A stretch of DNA of 64,000 nucleotides from M0027 sp021713415 (GCA_021713415.1 JAKJJQ010000005.1:1-64000), one strand, 5' to 3'; counted from the first letter of the stretch, positions 30,021 through 40,037 are shown. Notes: generated from the letters alone by a model not told the origin. Numbers and translations: made by a program.

Positions 30021-30686
30021 TCAATCCATTTGAAATATTAAGTCATCATCATTGGCAAGCACATCATTATCAGAGTCATCATCACTAGAATAAGGTTCAA
30101 AAATATACGTAGATGAGGGTATGTCATCTTGTAAAGATGGTGATTTATTATGGCTTGCATAACTTCTTAATGGAAATGAAATTTTTACTTTATCAGTGAT
30201 CCATTTAGTATCTTTTATGCCAAGTTTAGATAAAGCTTCTTTAGTTACTTCGTCTAAGTCACCATCAGTTAATATAAAGCAATAAATTTTCTTTTTATCA
30301 TCCTTTTTTGCATGATGTAGTGGCTTAATTGGTTCAGTTACAGGGAAAAAACCAGCAGGATATTCATCATGCTTATCACGCTTATAATTAACATCTAAAC
30401 TAGGTTCTTCTAGTGTTATTATAAAAATATTTCCAGGAGCAGTATCAAGAATAAATTTACCAGGATTGACAACAAAAATACCTTCTGGACAAGCTTCTTT
30501 TTTATCTATATCACCACGATCATTTGCTCTTCCAATGCCTAATTTATAGCCTGGAATAAGTCCTTTTTCCATGATTGATTCAATATTTTTTGTGTCTGTC
30601 ATATGTAAATAGATTTTTTCGGACTTTGAAAAAAATGGTATAAATAAGGGTTTGGGCTCTAAAATGGGTTCATCTGCAATAAACAT
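30021..30686 (-). CDS. ART-fold-like hypothetical protein, candidate effector
   Basis: 221 residues from the ATG whose first base is 30686, preceded by a GGAG site; an upstream TTG is in frame. The block IYLHMTDTKNIESIMEKGLIPG has the shape of the first motif of ADP-ribosyltransferase/KptA-like folds (hydrophobic-H-x-T, n, sI, GL.p). Later GIFVVNPG and IFIITLE strands would fit the same fold. The canonical second and third ART motifs (STS, E.E) are not obvious, so activity is uncertain. The C-terminal 35 residues are strongly acidic (D-rich). No signal peptide. A translocated protein is inference. Confidence 0.6.
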   Translation of the reverse strand: MFIADEPILEPKPLFIPFFSKSEKIYLHMTDTKNIESIMEKGLIPGYKLGIGRANDRGDIDKKEACPEGIFVVNPGKFILDTAPGNIFIITLEEPSLDVNYKRDKHDEYPAGFFPVTEPIKPLHHAKKDDKKKIYCFILTDGDLDEVTKEALSKLGIKDTKWITDKVKISFPLRSYASHNKSPSLQDDIPSSTYIFEPYSSDDDSDNDVLANDDDLIFQMD

Positions 30687-30883
30687 GATAGTCTCCAAAA
30701 ACTTAATGAATAAATTAAAAGATATAACTCATTATTACATAAAATAATCAAATAAAAAAATGAAGATTTATTTCATATATTTTCAAAAAATAGCTATAAA
30801 CATTAATGATATATAGGTATATATCAATAAAATTTGTTGCTGAAACTTTTTAAAATAGAAGCTAAGTCATATAATCTAGTAGG

Positions 30884-32158
30884 TTATTTAATAATAGTCT
30901 CGCCATTCATATAAGGCTGTAATACCTTAGGGATCTCAATTGAACCATCTTCTTGCTGGTAGTTTTCTAGTACAGCGACTAAAGTACGTCCTACTGCTAG
31001 ACCTGAGCCGTTTAGTGTATGGACTAATTCAGGCTTTTTACTGTCTTTAGATCTAAAACGTGCTTGCATACGTCTGGCTTGAAAATCAGCACACCAACTA
31101 CAAGATGAAATCTCACGATAAGTATTCTGTGATGGAATCCAGACTTCTAAATCATATGTTTTAGATGCTGAAAAACCCATATCGCCAGTACATAAGGTTA
31201 AAACTCGATAAGGTAGTTCAAGCTGTTGTAAAATTGTTTCAGCATGTGTTGTTAAACGCTCTAATGCCTTTAAGCCGTCATCTGGCGTTGTTATATGAAT
31301 CAATTCAACTTTTTCAAATTGGTGCTGACGAATCATACCACGTGTATCTTTACCATAAGAGCCTGCTTCACTTCGAAAGCAGGGTGTATGTGCAACAAAT
31401 TGTAATGGTAGGTCAGTTTCTTGAAGAATTTCATCACGTACAAGGTTTGTAACAGGTACTTCTGCCGTTGGAATTAAATGATAAGGGAAGTGGCCTTCAA
31501 TTTCGAATAAATCCTCAGAGAACTTTGGCAACTGTCCTGTGCCTAATAAACTATCATTATTAACCATAAACGGTACATAGACTTCTGTATAATTATGATT
31601 ATTAACATGCAAATTAACCATAAACTGAGTTAATGCACGTTGTAATCTGGCAATTGCACCTTTTAAAACAACAAATCGACTGCCAGTTATTTTTGCTGCA
31701 GCTTTAAAGTCAGCACCTGATAAATTTTCAGCGATATCAACATGATCTTTAACTTCAAAGTCAAACGTTCGTGGTTCTCCCCAGCGTCTTATTTCCTCAT
31801 TATCATCTTCATCTTTACCGATAGGTACACTTTCATGTGCAATATTTGGCATTTCAAGTAATAATGATTTAATTTTATCTTGTAAAGCATCAAGATTAAT
31901 TTCTGCTGATTTTAACTGCTCGTTTATAGTTTCAACTTCGTTTTTTATGCCATTAATATCACCACCTTGTGCTTTAATTTTTCCAATTTCTTTTGATTTA
32001 GCATTTCTCTCTGCTTGTAAATGCTGTGTTTCGCTTTGTAATTCTTTACGCTGATTTTCTAAATCATTAAATAAATTAACGTCTAATTGATAACCTCGCT
32101 TGGTTAATTGTTTTGCAATATCATCGGTGTTATTTCGTAACTGTTTAATATCCAACAT
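30884..32158 (-). CDS. serS: Seryl-tRNA synthetase
   Basis: 424 residues, full length class-II synthetase. The N-terminal coiled-coil arm that grips tRNA-Ser covers about 1-105. Motif 2 has CFRSEAGSYGKDTRG and motif 3 has GSGLAVGRTLVAVLE. The serine-binding TAEVPVTN and FRYR-equivalent residues are in place. It is followed 30 bases downstream of gpmI in the same direction, so the two may share a transcript. Confidence 0.97.
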   Translation of the reverse strand: MLDIKQLRNNTDDIAKQLTKRGYQLDVNLFNDLENQRKELQSETQHLQAERNAKSKEIGKIKAQGGDINGIKNEVETINEQLKSAEINLDALQDKIKSLLLEMPNIAHESVPIGKDEDDNEEIRRWGEPRTFDFEVKDHVDIAENLSGADFKAAAKITGSRFVVLKGAIARLQRALTQFMVNLHVNNHNYTEVYVPFMVNNDSLLGTGQLPKFSEDLFEIEGHFPYHLIPTAEVPVTNLVRDEILQETDLPLQFVAHTPCFRSEAGSYGKDTRGMIRQHQFEKVELIHITTPDDGLKALERLTTHAETILQQLELPYRVLTLCTGDMGFSASKTYDLEVWIPSQNTYREISSCSWCADFQARRMQARFRSKDSKKPELVHTLNGSGLAVGRTLVAVLENYQQEDGSIEIPKVLQPYMNGETIIK

Positions 32159-32188
32159 AGTTTAATAGCCTGTCATTTCAATTTAAAA

Positions 32189-33748
32189 TTATTCAATATG
32201 CGTTTTTGGTTTAAATAATATTCTGCCAGTCATCTCTTGTGGAATTTCCATGCCCATTAGACTTAAAATAGTCGGTGCAATATCAGATAATCTTCCATCA
32301 GAGATAACTGGCTCAAATGATCGTAAATCACTAACTAAAAGTGCAGGAACAAGCGAAGTTGTATGTGCAGTATGTGCCATTTGTGTTTGTTGATTTTTCA
32401 TTAAATCAGCATTACCATGATCTGCTGTAATAATCATTTCACCACCTTGAGCAGAAATAGCAGTGTAAATTAAACCAATACACTTATCTAATGCTTCACA
32501 AGCTTTAATTGCTGCATCCATTTTTCCTGTATGACCTACCATATCAGCATTGGCATAATTACAGATAATGACATCATATTTACCAGAGTGAATAGCACTA
32601 ACGAGTTTATCAGTAACTTCATAAGCACTCATTTCTGGTTGAAGGTCATAAGTCGCAACTTTGGGTGAGGGTACTAAAATACGATCTTCTCCTGGAAAGA
32701 CTGTTTCAACGCCACCATTAAAGAAAAAGGTCACATGGGCATATTTTTCAGTTTCAGCAATACGCAATTGTTTTAAGCCATGTTCAGATAGATACTCACC
32801 TAAACTATTATGAATATCGCTAGGTGGGTATGCAATATCACTGTCAATATCATCAGCGTATTTTGTAAGCGTGGTCAAGTCAATATTGGGTACAACTTGT
32901 CGCTTAAATCCATCAAAATTTGGATCAGATAACGCATAAGATAATTCTCTTGCACGGTCAGATCTAAAGTTCATAAAAATAACCGCATCATCATTTTCAA
33001 TTGTAGCTGGATTTCCATTTGGAGTAATAATAGTTGGCTTAACAAACTCATCCGTTTCACCACGTTGATAGGCTTTTTCTAATGCATTTGTAGCAGAATC
33101 TGCACTGTACTGAGCTTTACCTAATGTCAATAAATTATATGCTTGTTCAACGCGATCCCAACGCTTATCTCTATCCATGGCATAATAACGGCCACAGATT
33201 GATGCGACAAAGCCTGCGCCTATTTCATTAAATAAATCATCTGCTTTTTTTAATGAGCTTAATGCACTTTTAGGTGCTGTATCACGACCATCTAAAAAAG
33301 CATGAAGATAAATTTTCTGTGCGCCTTTGCGATAGGCTAATCGAATCATTTCAAATATATGATTTTCATGGCTGTGAACACCACCAGGTGATAATAGTCC
33401 TAAGATATGAATGGCTTTATTATTTGAAACAGCTTTTTCAACAGTATTATTTAAAACACTATTATGATAGAAATCACTGGATTGAATATCTTGGTTTATA
33501 CGAGCTAGTTCCTGGTAGACAACACGCCCAGCACCGATATTAACATGGCCAACTTCTGAGTTTCCCATTTGTCCTGTTGGTAATCCAACGACTTCCCCTG
33601 AAGCATCAAGTAATGTATGTGCATTTTTTTGCCATAGTCGATCCCAATTTGGCGTATCTGCTTGATTAATCGCATTATCTTGATCTTCTTCTCGAAAGCC
33701 CCAGCCATCTAAGATCATTAATAATATTGGCTTTGGTTTTTTATCCAC
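32189..33748 (-). CDS. gpmI: 2,3-bisphosphoglycerate-independent phosphoglycerate mutase
   Basis: 519 residues, the usual length. It interconverts 3- and 2-phosphoglycerate in glycolysis with two Mn ions. Visible motifs: the metal ligand D14 in LDGWG, the phospho-acceptor S64 in GNSEVGHVN, the transferase GVHSHENH and LDGRDTAPKS blocks, and the late TADHGNAD with the metal-binding HTAHT. Read leftward, upstream of serS and divergent from phhA. Confidence 0.97.
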   Translation of the reverse strand: MDKKPKPILLMILDGWGFREEDQDNAINQADTPNWDRLWQKNAHTLLDASGEVVGLPTGQMGNSEVGHVNIGAGRVVYQELARINQDIQSSDFYHNSVLNNTVEKAVSNNKAIHILGLLSPGGVHSHENHIFEMIRLAYRKGAQKIYLHAFLDGRDTAPKSALSSLKKADDLFNEIGAGFVASICGRYYAMDRDKRWDRVEQAYNLLTLGKAQYSADSATNALEKAYQRGETDEFVKPTIITPNGNPATIENDDAVIFMNFRSDRARELSYALSDPNFDGFKRQVVPNIDLTTLTKYADDIDSDIAYPPSDIHNSLGEYLSEHGLKQLRIAETEKYAHVTFFFNGGVETVFPGEDRILVPSPKVATYDLQPEMSAYEVTDKLVSAIHSGKYDVIICNYANADMVGHTGKMDAAIKACEALDKCIGLIYTAISAQGGEMIITADHGNADLMKNQQTQMAHTAHTTSLVPALLVSDLRSFEPVISDGRLSDIAPTILSLMGMEIPQEMTGRILFKPKTHIE

Positions 33749-33919
33749 ATATCTCTCCTGAAATAGTTTATGCGCTTATGTAAGTTTTAAGCACTAAATG
33801 ACTTAAAATATTGTAAAAGTTTGTACTAATAAAGGCCAGAAATACTTTCTATATTCTGCTTGAATTTATTGCATTAGCAAATGTGAAAATAATATTTTAC
33901 CTTGATTTTTATGAACAAC

Positions 33920-33945
33920 TTGCATAACGTAGGTATACTTATAAT
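33920..33945 (+). promoter_or_regulatory. Possible promoter of phhA
   Basis: A perfect TATAAT at 33940-33945 sits about 20 bases before the start codon, with TTGCAT at 33920-33925. The 14-base spacing is shorter than ideal, so the -35 assignment is weak. The region between gpmI and phhA must hold promoters for both directions. Confidence 0.3.
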
Positions 33946-33967
33946 ATAAGCATGCGGGTAAGCTCTG

Positions 33968-34795
33968 ATGAAAGAAGATAAAAAATATAAGTCAAAAAAA
34001 CCGGATAATCAGGGATTTGTGCAATATACAGATGATGAACATAGTGTTTGGAATACACTAATTGAACGTCAAATTGATATTGTCGCAAATAGGGCATGTG
34101 ATGAATATTTAAATGGTTTAGATATCATTAATTTTCCAAAATTACATATTCCACAGATTCCGGAGTTAAATAAGATATTAAAAGCGAATGGAGGCTGGGA
34201 AGTTGCACCTGTTGCAGCATTAATTAATTTTGATAAATTTTTTAAATTATTAAGCGAGAAAAAATTTCCCTGTGCTACGTTTATCCGTACACCTGAGGAA
34301 CTAGAATATCTACAAGAACCTGATATTTTTCATGAATTATTTGGACACTGTCCAATGTTAACGGATCAAACTTATGCTGATGTGATTCAAAACTATGGTA
34401 AGCTTGGTGTGGGTGCACCAGCTTATGTACAGAAGATGTTAGCAAGATTCTACTGGTTTACAGCTGAGTTTGGCTTAATTCAGACAGAAAAAGGATTACG
34501 TTCATATGGTGGTGGTATTTTATCTTCAATTGGTGAAACACTCTATGCGATAGATGACACGACACCTAAACGGGTTGCATTTGATGCATTGGAAATTTTA
34601 AGGACGCCGTATCGTATCGATATTATGCAGCCGATTTATTATGTGATTGAATCTTATGATCAGTTATATGCAATTATGAATGAAAAGATTTTGGATTTAA
34701 TTGAACAAGCAAGGGAATTAGGTGATCATCCACCTTTATATCCACCAGTAATTGCTGATGCGCATACTAAACCGACTAGTATGCCAGTTTGCTAA
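33968..34795 (+). CDS. phhA: Phenylalanine 4-hydroxylase
   Basis: 275 residues, the compact bacterial form without a regulatory domain. It converts phenylalanine to tyrosine with tetrahydrobiopterin, O2 and Fe(II). The iron facial triad is H122 and H127 (FHELFGHCPM) and E167 (WFTAEFG); the ring-binding YGGGILSSIGE segment is intact. The cofactor-recycling dehydratase gene follows 50 bases later. In Legionella PhhA feeds pyomelanin formation via tyrosine; whether that holds here is not shown by the window. Confidence 0.96.
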   Translation: MKEDKKYKSKKPDNQGFVQYTDDEHSVWNTLIERQIDIVANRACDEYLNGLDIINFPKLHIPQIPELNKILKANGGWEVAPVAALINFDKFFKLLSEKKFPCATFIRTPEELEYLQEPDIFHELFGHCPMLTDQTYADVIQNYGKLGVGAPAYVQKMLARFYWFTAEFGLIQTEKGLRSYGGGILSSIGETLYAIDDTTPKRVAFDALEILRTPYRIDIMQPIYYVIESYDQLYAIMNEKILDLIEQARELGDHPPLYPPVIADAHTKPTSMPVC

Positions 34796-34844
34796 TTTTT
34801 TTAAATTAAATAACTAGTAATTAAATTATTTAAGGAAAGCGATA

Positions 34845-35183
34845 ATGACTAATGTATTAGTTGAAAAAAAATGTAAAGTTTGTGAAGGTGGTGATGTCTT
34901 ACCATTAACGCAAAACGAAGTTGAAAAATATTTAAAATTAACACCGGCTTGGCAAGTTATTGATGATATAAAAATTCAAAGAGTATTTCAATTTAAAGGA
35001 TTTTATAAAACAATGGCATTTGTTAATGCCGTTGCATGGATTGCCAATAAAGAAGGTCATCACCCGGATATGGAAGTTAGTTTTAATCGTTGTATTGTTA
35101 ATTTCACAACACATGCAGTGGATGGCTTAACAGATAATGATTTTATCTGTGCTGCAAAAGTTGACCAATTATTAGAAGACTAG
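34845..35183 (+). CDS. phhB: Pterin-4a-carbinolamine dehydratase
   Basis: 112 residues. It dehydrates 4a-hydroxytetrahydrobiopterin, regenerating the cofactor used by PhhA. The active-site GHHPDMEV (H72, H73) and TTHAVDGLT (H90) are present. The N-terminal CKVCEGG is the Cys pair common to gammaproteobacterial copies. An AAGGAAAGCG ribosome site precedes the ATG. It lies between phhA and a YqiA-like esterase gene, probably one operon. Confidence 0.95.
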   Translation: MTNVLVEKKCKVCEGGDVLPLTQNEVEKYLKLTPAWQVIDDIKIQRVFQFKGFYKTMAFVNAVAWIANKEGHHPDMEVSFNRCIVNFTTHAVDGLTDNDFICAAKVDQLLED

Positions 35184-35197
35184 CCTGAGTATAAGTG

Positions 35198-35773
35198 ATG
35201 GATCATTATTTTTTATATCTTCATGGATATCAGAGTTCACCTACAACATTACGTGCATTAAAACTGCAATTATGGTTAAGAGAACAGTATCCAGAGTCAC
35301 GAATTGATGCACCTAGATTATCTGATCGTGATGCATTAGGTGCATTTGAAAAGATTAATGCAAGACTAGATAGAGTAGATAGTCAGCGTAAAGTAGTTAT
35401 TGGCGCTTCTTTAGGTGGTTTAATGGCGCATTTATTAAAACAAGTAAGAAGTGATATTACAGATGTCATTTTAATTAATCCAGCCTTACGATTTGATGAT
35501 ATTTTAGCCAATATGGGCTTGGTGATTGGTACAAATGGTGAAGGAGATATTAGTCAAGAAGACGTTGATATTATTCGTTCGTTTATTCCTACTGAAATAC
35601 ACAATCAAGAAGATTATCTTTTATTACTTCAACAGGATGATGAAGTCTGTCCATACTTATGGTCAGTTGATTTATTAGCTGATGCTCATGTTGATATACA
35701 AAATGGGCAAGGGCATTCTTATCAAAATATAGCAACAGCTTTTGGTTCAATCAAATTATTTTTAAATAGATAA
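35198..35773 (+). CDS. YqiA/YcfP-family alpha/beta-hydrolase (esterase)
   Basis: 191 residues from the ATG at 35198; a GTG one codon earlier is equally possible. The UPF0227 pattern is clear: YLHGYQSSP at the start, the nucleophile elbow GASLGGL, ILINPALR and a catalytic-His region GQGHSYQNI. Such small esterases hydrolyse short acyl esters; natural substrates are unknown. The gene begins ~14 bases after phhB and is likely cotranscribed with it. Confidence 0.85.
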   Translation: MDHYFLYLHGYQSSPTTLRALKLQLWLREQYPESRIDAPRLSDRDALGAFEKINARLDRVDSQRKVVIGASLGGLMAHLLKQVRSDITDVILINPALRFDDILANMGLVIGTNGEGDISQEDVDIIRSFIPTEIHNQEDYLLLLQQDDEVCPYLWSVDLLADAHVDIQNGQGHSYQNIATAFGSIKLFLNR

Positions 35774-35870
35774 ATTGTAAAACAATCATAAAAAATCAAA
35801 TCCTATCATTTTAATTGTTTGGATAAAGTATTATTATACTTTTTAATTATTTTTTAGGGTTGCGGTTAAA

Positions 35871-37124
35871 ATGAATAACAAAAAATTACAGGCGGTTGCT
35901 GCCGCACTAGTAGCGACGATAAGAGATCATGATTTTATTCCTTATTCTGAAAATATGGAAGCGGTTTATCCAATAGATAAGCGCGGTGATTATTTTGTGG
36001 GTAGGGATGAAAGACGTCCAACAGATGAACAATATGAAAGTCATCGTAGTGAAGGAAAAAATAGGGAGTATGCACAGCTTGTACTAGATAGTGGAAGCGG
36101 TTTATGTCAAGAGCTTGCTATGTGTGTTACATCATTAGCATCATTAATTAACATTTCTGAATTGGGTTTAGATATTGAATCAGAAAAAAAACTCTATGTT
36201 TCGATGGTTTCAATTGATAACCAACATGTATTTTGTTTTTTACATACGAGTGAACATTTAGCGCATACGAAAGTTAATCAAAGGGTTGCTCATAATTTTA
36301 ATCACATTCAATTATTTGAAAAACCTGAAATGAGTAGGCTAAGCAATGAGCCTTGGGTAGGGCTATTGCTTGATGCTATTATTGTAGATCCTTGGATATA
36401 TAAAGCAACTCCAGTTAGAGAGTATCAAAATCATTTAGAACAAGCCGAAAAATTTGGAGTAGAAAACTTTTATGGTCATAATGGTAATGGCGGGAAAATT
36501 CGCTCTTGTGAATATACAGAAATAGTAACAACCACGCCGCGATTGCCAGAGACCAAAAAAGAAGTCTTATTATTGCAAAGGTTTAATAAAGCTTACCAAG
36601 AAGAACTAAAAAAATTACAAGATTCCGACCCTAGTTTTGCTGAAGGCCGTACATTAAAGTCGGTTCAGGAGCAATTAGATAAAGATATTCAATCAAGTAA
36701 GGTTAATGAGCAACTAGAACGATTAAAACTTGAGTTGTCATCAGTTGCAAGTGATGCAAAAAAAGACCTCATAACAGAGTGTGAGTCATTTCAAGAGCTA
36801 TGTATTGTAGCATCAATACGTCAAAAAGATGGTATTTTAAATCCATTTAATACAACAACGACAGGGAATAAGATGCTTGAGCTAATTAATTCTAAAGATT
36901 ATACAGAGTTAAAAGACTCAATGTTTAATGATGGTGATAGTAGTAATATTCGAATGAGAGATATAAGAGCAAAAGCATTAGGAGCTAATCAGAGACCTCA
37001 ATATGGATATAATTTCAAACAAGATGAGCAACGATTTCTATCTAATAAGAGGACACCTGAGCAGATTTTTTTACATATTAAAGATCCCAATAGTGGATCA
37101 AGTGAGTATGGGGCACATAATTAA
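35871..37124 (+). CDS. Cysteine-protease/transglutaminase-like protein, candidate effector
   Basis: 417 residues, no signal peptide and no family recognised. The N-terminal half shows a spaced Cys/His/Asp set typical of papain- or transglutaminase-like folds: C79 in SGSGLCQELA at a helix start, H119 in NQHVFCFL, and D173 in IIVDPWIYKA. The G-x-C-x-E ... H-x-F ... DPW order recurs in Legionella-type effectors. The C-terminal half is charged and helical (coiled-coil-like near 240-310). An AGGGTTGC leader precedes the start, shared with two other effector-like genes. Protease, deamidase or crosslinking activity is inference only. Confidence 0.65.
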   Translation: MNNKKLQAVAAALVATIRDHDFIPYSENMEAVYPIDKRGDYFVGRDERRPTDEQYESHRSEGKNREYAQLVLDSGSGLCQELAMCVTSLASLINISELGLDIESEKKLYVSMVSIDNQHVFCFLHTSEHLAHTKVNQRVAHNFNHIQLFEKPEMSRLSNEPWVGLLLDAIIVDPWIYKATPVREYQNHLEQAEKFGVENFYGHNGNGGKIRSCEYTEIVTTTPRLPETKKEVLLLQRFNKAYQEELKKLQDSDPSFAEGRTLKSVQEQLDKDIQSSKVNEQLERLKLELSSVASDAKKDLITECESFQELCIVASIRQKDGILNPFNTTTTGNKMLELINSKDYTELKDSMFNDGDSSNIRMRDIRAKALGANQRPQYGYNFKQDEQRFLSNKRTPEQIFLHIKDPNSGSSEYGAHN

Positions 37125-37236
37125 AGTAGTATAAATTAATCCCTTTATACTAAGAAAACTTAAACAAATCTTTATTCATGTTTGATTTTAGATTGATTAT
37201 TATCGCATTAAATAAACTATAATAATAGGTAGTCTA

Positions 37237-37755
37237 ATGCCAATAAAAAATAAGACAGTTTATGCGATACTAGGTGTTTTACGCAATGAAACATTAAGTG
37301 GATATGAAATTCATAAAAGAATACTAACTTCAATGAAAGTATATTGGAATGAAGGGTATAATTCGATTTATCCATGCTTGAAAAAAATGACTGATGAAGG
37401 TTTTGTTAGAGTAGTAGAAGGCCATTCAAATAAATCAAATACAAAATATTATCAATTAACTAAAAGTGGTATTAAGCATCATAGGCAATGGCTCAATACT
37501 TTAGAGTCTTGTGAGTTAACTAGAAATGAAAATTTACTTAAAATATTTTTTAGTAGTCAGTCTGATACTGCGCAATGTAGAAGATTAGTTGAATATGAAA
37601 AGCTTAAAGTTGATAAATTATTAATGGATCAAAACTTACATATGCTTAATAATAATGATGAGTTAAGTTCAAAAGACCTTATTAATTTATATGATCAATT
37701 TATCTTAGATGCTAAACAACAATGGTGTAATTTAATATTAGAAAAATTATATTAA
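37237..37755 (+). CDS. PadR-family transcriptional regulator
   Basis: 172 residues. The N-terminal winged helix (about 5-90) fits PadR: VYAILGVLRNETLSGYEIHKRI, then SIYPCLKKMTDEGFVRVVE and YYQLTKSGIKHHRQW. The C-terminal ~75 residues are helical, as in subfamily-2 PadR dimers. No adjacent target is obvious; it lies 48 bases before the IcmV-like gene in the same direction and could be cotranscribed with it. Confidence 0.88.
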   Translation: MPIKNKTVYAILGVLRNETLSGYEIHKRILTSMKVYWNEGYNSIYPCLKKMTDEGFVRVVEGHSNKSNTKYYQLTKSGIKHHRQWLNTLESCELTRNENLLKIFFSSQSDTAQCRRLVEYEKLKVDKLLMDQNLHMLNNNDELSSKDLINLYDQFILDAKQQWCNLILEKLY

Positions 37756-37802
37756 GATTATATGGTTAATAAATAAAATATATAGAAAGTGGAGCATTTT
37801 AC

Positions 37803-38231
37803 ATGGCATGGTTTAAACGAACAAGAACAGCAGCAAAGAAAATGACAGACGTTGAAGGAATCAAGCGTCAGCAATTTTTCTTATATAATTTAATTAAAAC
37901 ATTATTTAAAATTGATAAAGTAAAAGATCCGTGTGAATTTAAAGACTTAGCTGCTAATGGTATTACAGATAAAAAACTACGTGAAAATTTAGCTACGTTT
38001 ACCTTTTTATACCGATTTTTTGGTATCATTGGTGTGGTTGTATTGTTATATACTATTCTATTGTTTTATCGAAATTACTATCTAGGTGCTATTGTTGGTT
38101 TTGCTGCATCTGTGATGTTTTTAGCGCATGCATTTAAATACCATTTTTGGTCATTTCAGATTAGAAGCAAGAAATTAGGTTGTACTGTAGGTGAATGGTT
38201 TGATGGTCTAATCAGTCGTAATAAGAAATAG
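37803..38231 (+). CDS. icmV: IcmV-like Dot/Icm secretion protein
   Basis: 142 residues: a basic N-terminus, a K-rich cytoplasmic segment, two close membrane helices (about 68-88 and 92-110) and a conserved-looking tail FKYHFWSFQIRSKKLGCTVGEWF. This topology, length and the HFW-FQI-KLGCT-EW tail match IcmV as I remember it, an inner-membrane part of the Dot/Icm type IVB system. In Legionella icmV neighbours dotA; here dotA lies about 8 kb away, with lepA and accessory genes between. The call rests on remembered motif similarity and linkage, so it is moderate. A GTGGAG ribosome site precedes the ATG. Confidence 0.6.
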   Translation: MAWFKRTRTAAKKMTDVEGIKRQQFFLYNLIKTLFKIDKVKDPCEFKDLAANGITDKKLRENLATFTFLYRFFGIIGVVVLLYTILLFYRNYYLGAIVGFAASVMFLAHAFKYHFWSFQIRSKKLGCTVGEWFDGLISRNKK

Positions 38232-38249
38232 TGAACTACTCTACATAAT

Positions 38250-40037
38250 TTAGTCTCTTTTTAAAACCGCTAAAAATGCTTCTTGCGGTACTTCAACATT
38301 TCCGACTTGTTTCATGCGTTTTTTACCACGTTTTTGCTTTTCTAATAATTTTTTCTTTCTTGAGACATCACCACCATAGCATTTAGCTAAGACATTTTTA
38401 CGTAATGCTTTAACATTAGTTCTGGCAATAATCGTTGAACCAATTGCAGCTTGAATGGCAACTTCAAACATCTGTCTTGGAATTAAATCTTTAAGACGCT
38501 CTACTAATTCCCGTCCTTTATAGGTTGATTGGTCTTTATGAACAATGACAGCAAGTGCATCAACTTTTTCACCATTGATTAAAATATCTAAGCGCACCAT
38601 GTTAGCAGCTTCATAACGATTAAGCTCATAATCTAATGATGCAAAGCCACGACTAACGGATTTTAAACGGTCAAAGAAATCAAGTACAACTTCAACCATA
38701 GGAATATCATAGCTTAGTGATACTTGACGACCGACATATTGCATATTCACTTGAACACCACGTTTTTCAATACAAAGCTTAATGACATTACCCACATGAT
38801 CTTGAGGTACTAAAATATTAGCTCTAACAATTGGTTCACGAATTTCTTCAATACTTGCAGGATCTGGTAGTTTAGCGGGGTTATCTACTAAAACCATTTC
38901 ACCATCTTTAGTATCTACTTCATATACAACGGTAGGTGCTGAAGTGATTAAATCAATATCATATTCACGTTCTAGGCGTTCTTGGATAATTTCCATATGT
39001 AGCATACCAAGAAAACCAATACGAAAGCCAAAGCCTAAAGCTTGTGATGTTTCTGGTTCATAGAATAATGATGCATCATTTAGGCTTAATTTTTCTAATG
39101 CTTCGCGGAAGTTCTCGTATTCATCTGTTGAGATTGGAAACATACCTGCATAGACTTGTGGTTTAATTTGTTTAAAGCCGGGAAGTGCTTCATCTGCTGG
39201 TGCGCGCGTATGAGTTAAGGTATCTCCAACAGGTGCGCCATGAATATTTTTAATGCCAGCAACAACAAAGCCAACTTCACCAGCACTTAGTGATTCTTTT
39301 TTAAGCATTTTAGGTGTAAAAATACCAATTTGATCAACCTGGTGACTTTGCCCAGTTGACATAACAGTAATTTTTTCATTGACCTTTAAAGTACCATTTT
39401 GAATGCGTACTAATGAGACAACACCTAAATAATTATCAAACCATGAGTCAATAATCAAAGCTTGTAAGGAAGCCTCAGGATCACCTTCAGGGGGAGGAAC
39501 ATGATGGACAATTGTTTCAAGCACATCTTTTACACCAATACCACTTTTAGCACTACAGCGTACGGCTTCGGTTGCATCAATACCAATAATATCTTCAATT
39601 TCTTCTGCTACACGATCTGGCTCTGCTGCAGGTAAATCAATTTTATTGAGAATAGGAATGACTTCAAGGTCTTGTTCAATGGCAGTATAACAGTTTGCAA
39701 CTGTTTGTGCTTCAACACCTTGGGCAGCATCAACAACTAATAATGCACCCTCACATGCTGCTAAGGAACGAGATACTTCATAAGTAAAATCAACGTGACC
39801 CGGTGTATCAATGAAGTTAAGTTGATAAGTATTACCATCTTGTGCAGTATAATTTAATGTCACACTTTGTGCTTTAATGGTAATGCCACGCTCACGCTCA
39901 ATATCCATTGAGTCAAGAACTTGCGCTTGCATCTCTCGCTCAGTTAGACCTTCACAGGTTTGAATAAAACGATCAGCTAAGGTTGACTTACCATGATCGA
40001 TATGCGCAATAATAGAAAAGTTTCGAATATGTTTCAT
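38250..40037 (-). CDS. lepA: Elongation factor 4 (LepA)
   Basis: 595 residues, complete. A ribosomal GTPase that acts on stalled or mispositioned ribosomes. G1 is AHIDHGKST (11-19), G2 lies in RERGITIK, G3 is DTPGHVDF and G4 NKIDLP. The LepA-specific C-terminal domain ends with the basic KKKLLEKQKRGKKRMK. It converges with the IcmV-like gene. Confidence 0.97.
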   Translation of the reverse strand: MKHIRNFSIIAHIDHGKSTLADRFIQTCEGLTEREMQAQVLDSMDIERERGITIKAQSVTLNYTAQDGNTYQLNFIDTPGHVDFTYEVSRSLAACEGALLVVDAAQGVEAQTVANCYTAIEQDLEVIPILNKIDLPAAEPDRVAEEIEDIIGIDATEAVRCSAKSGIGVKDVLETIVHHVPPPEGDPEASLQALIIDSWFDNYLGVVSLVRIQNGTLKVNEKITVMSTGQSHQVDQIGIFTPKMLKKESLSAGEVGFVVAGIKNIHGAPVGDTLTHTRAPADEALPGFKQIKPQVYAGMFPISTDEYENFREALEKLSLNDASLFYEPETSQALGFGFRIGFLGMLHMEIIQERLEREYDIDLITSAPTVVYEVDTKDGEMVLVDNPAKLPDPASIEEIREPIVRANILVPQDHVGNVIKLCIEKRGVQVNMQYVGRQVSLSYDIPMVEVVLDFFDRLKSVSRGFASLDYELNRYEAANMVRLDILINGEKVDALAVIVHKDQSTYKGRELVERLKDLIPRQMFEVAIQAAIGSTIIARTNVKALRKNVLAKCYGGDVSRKKKLLEKQKRGKKRMKQVGNVEVPQEAFLAVLKRD

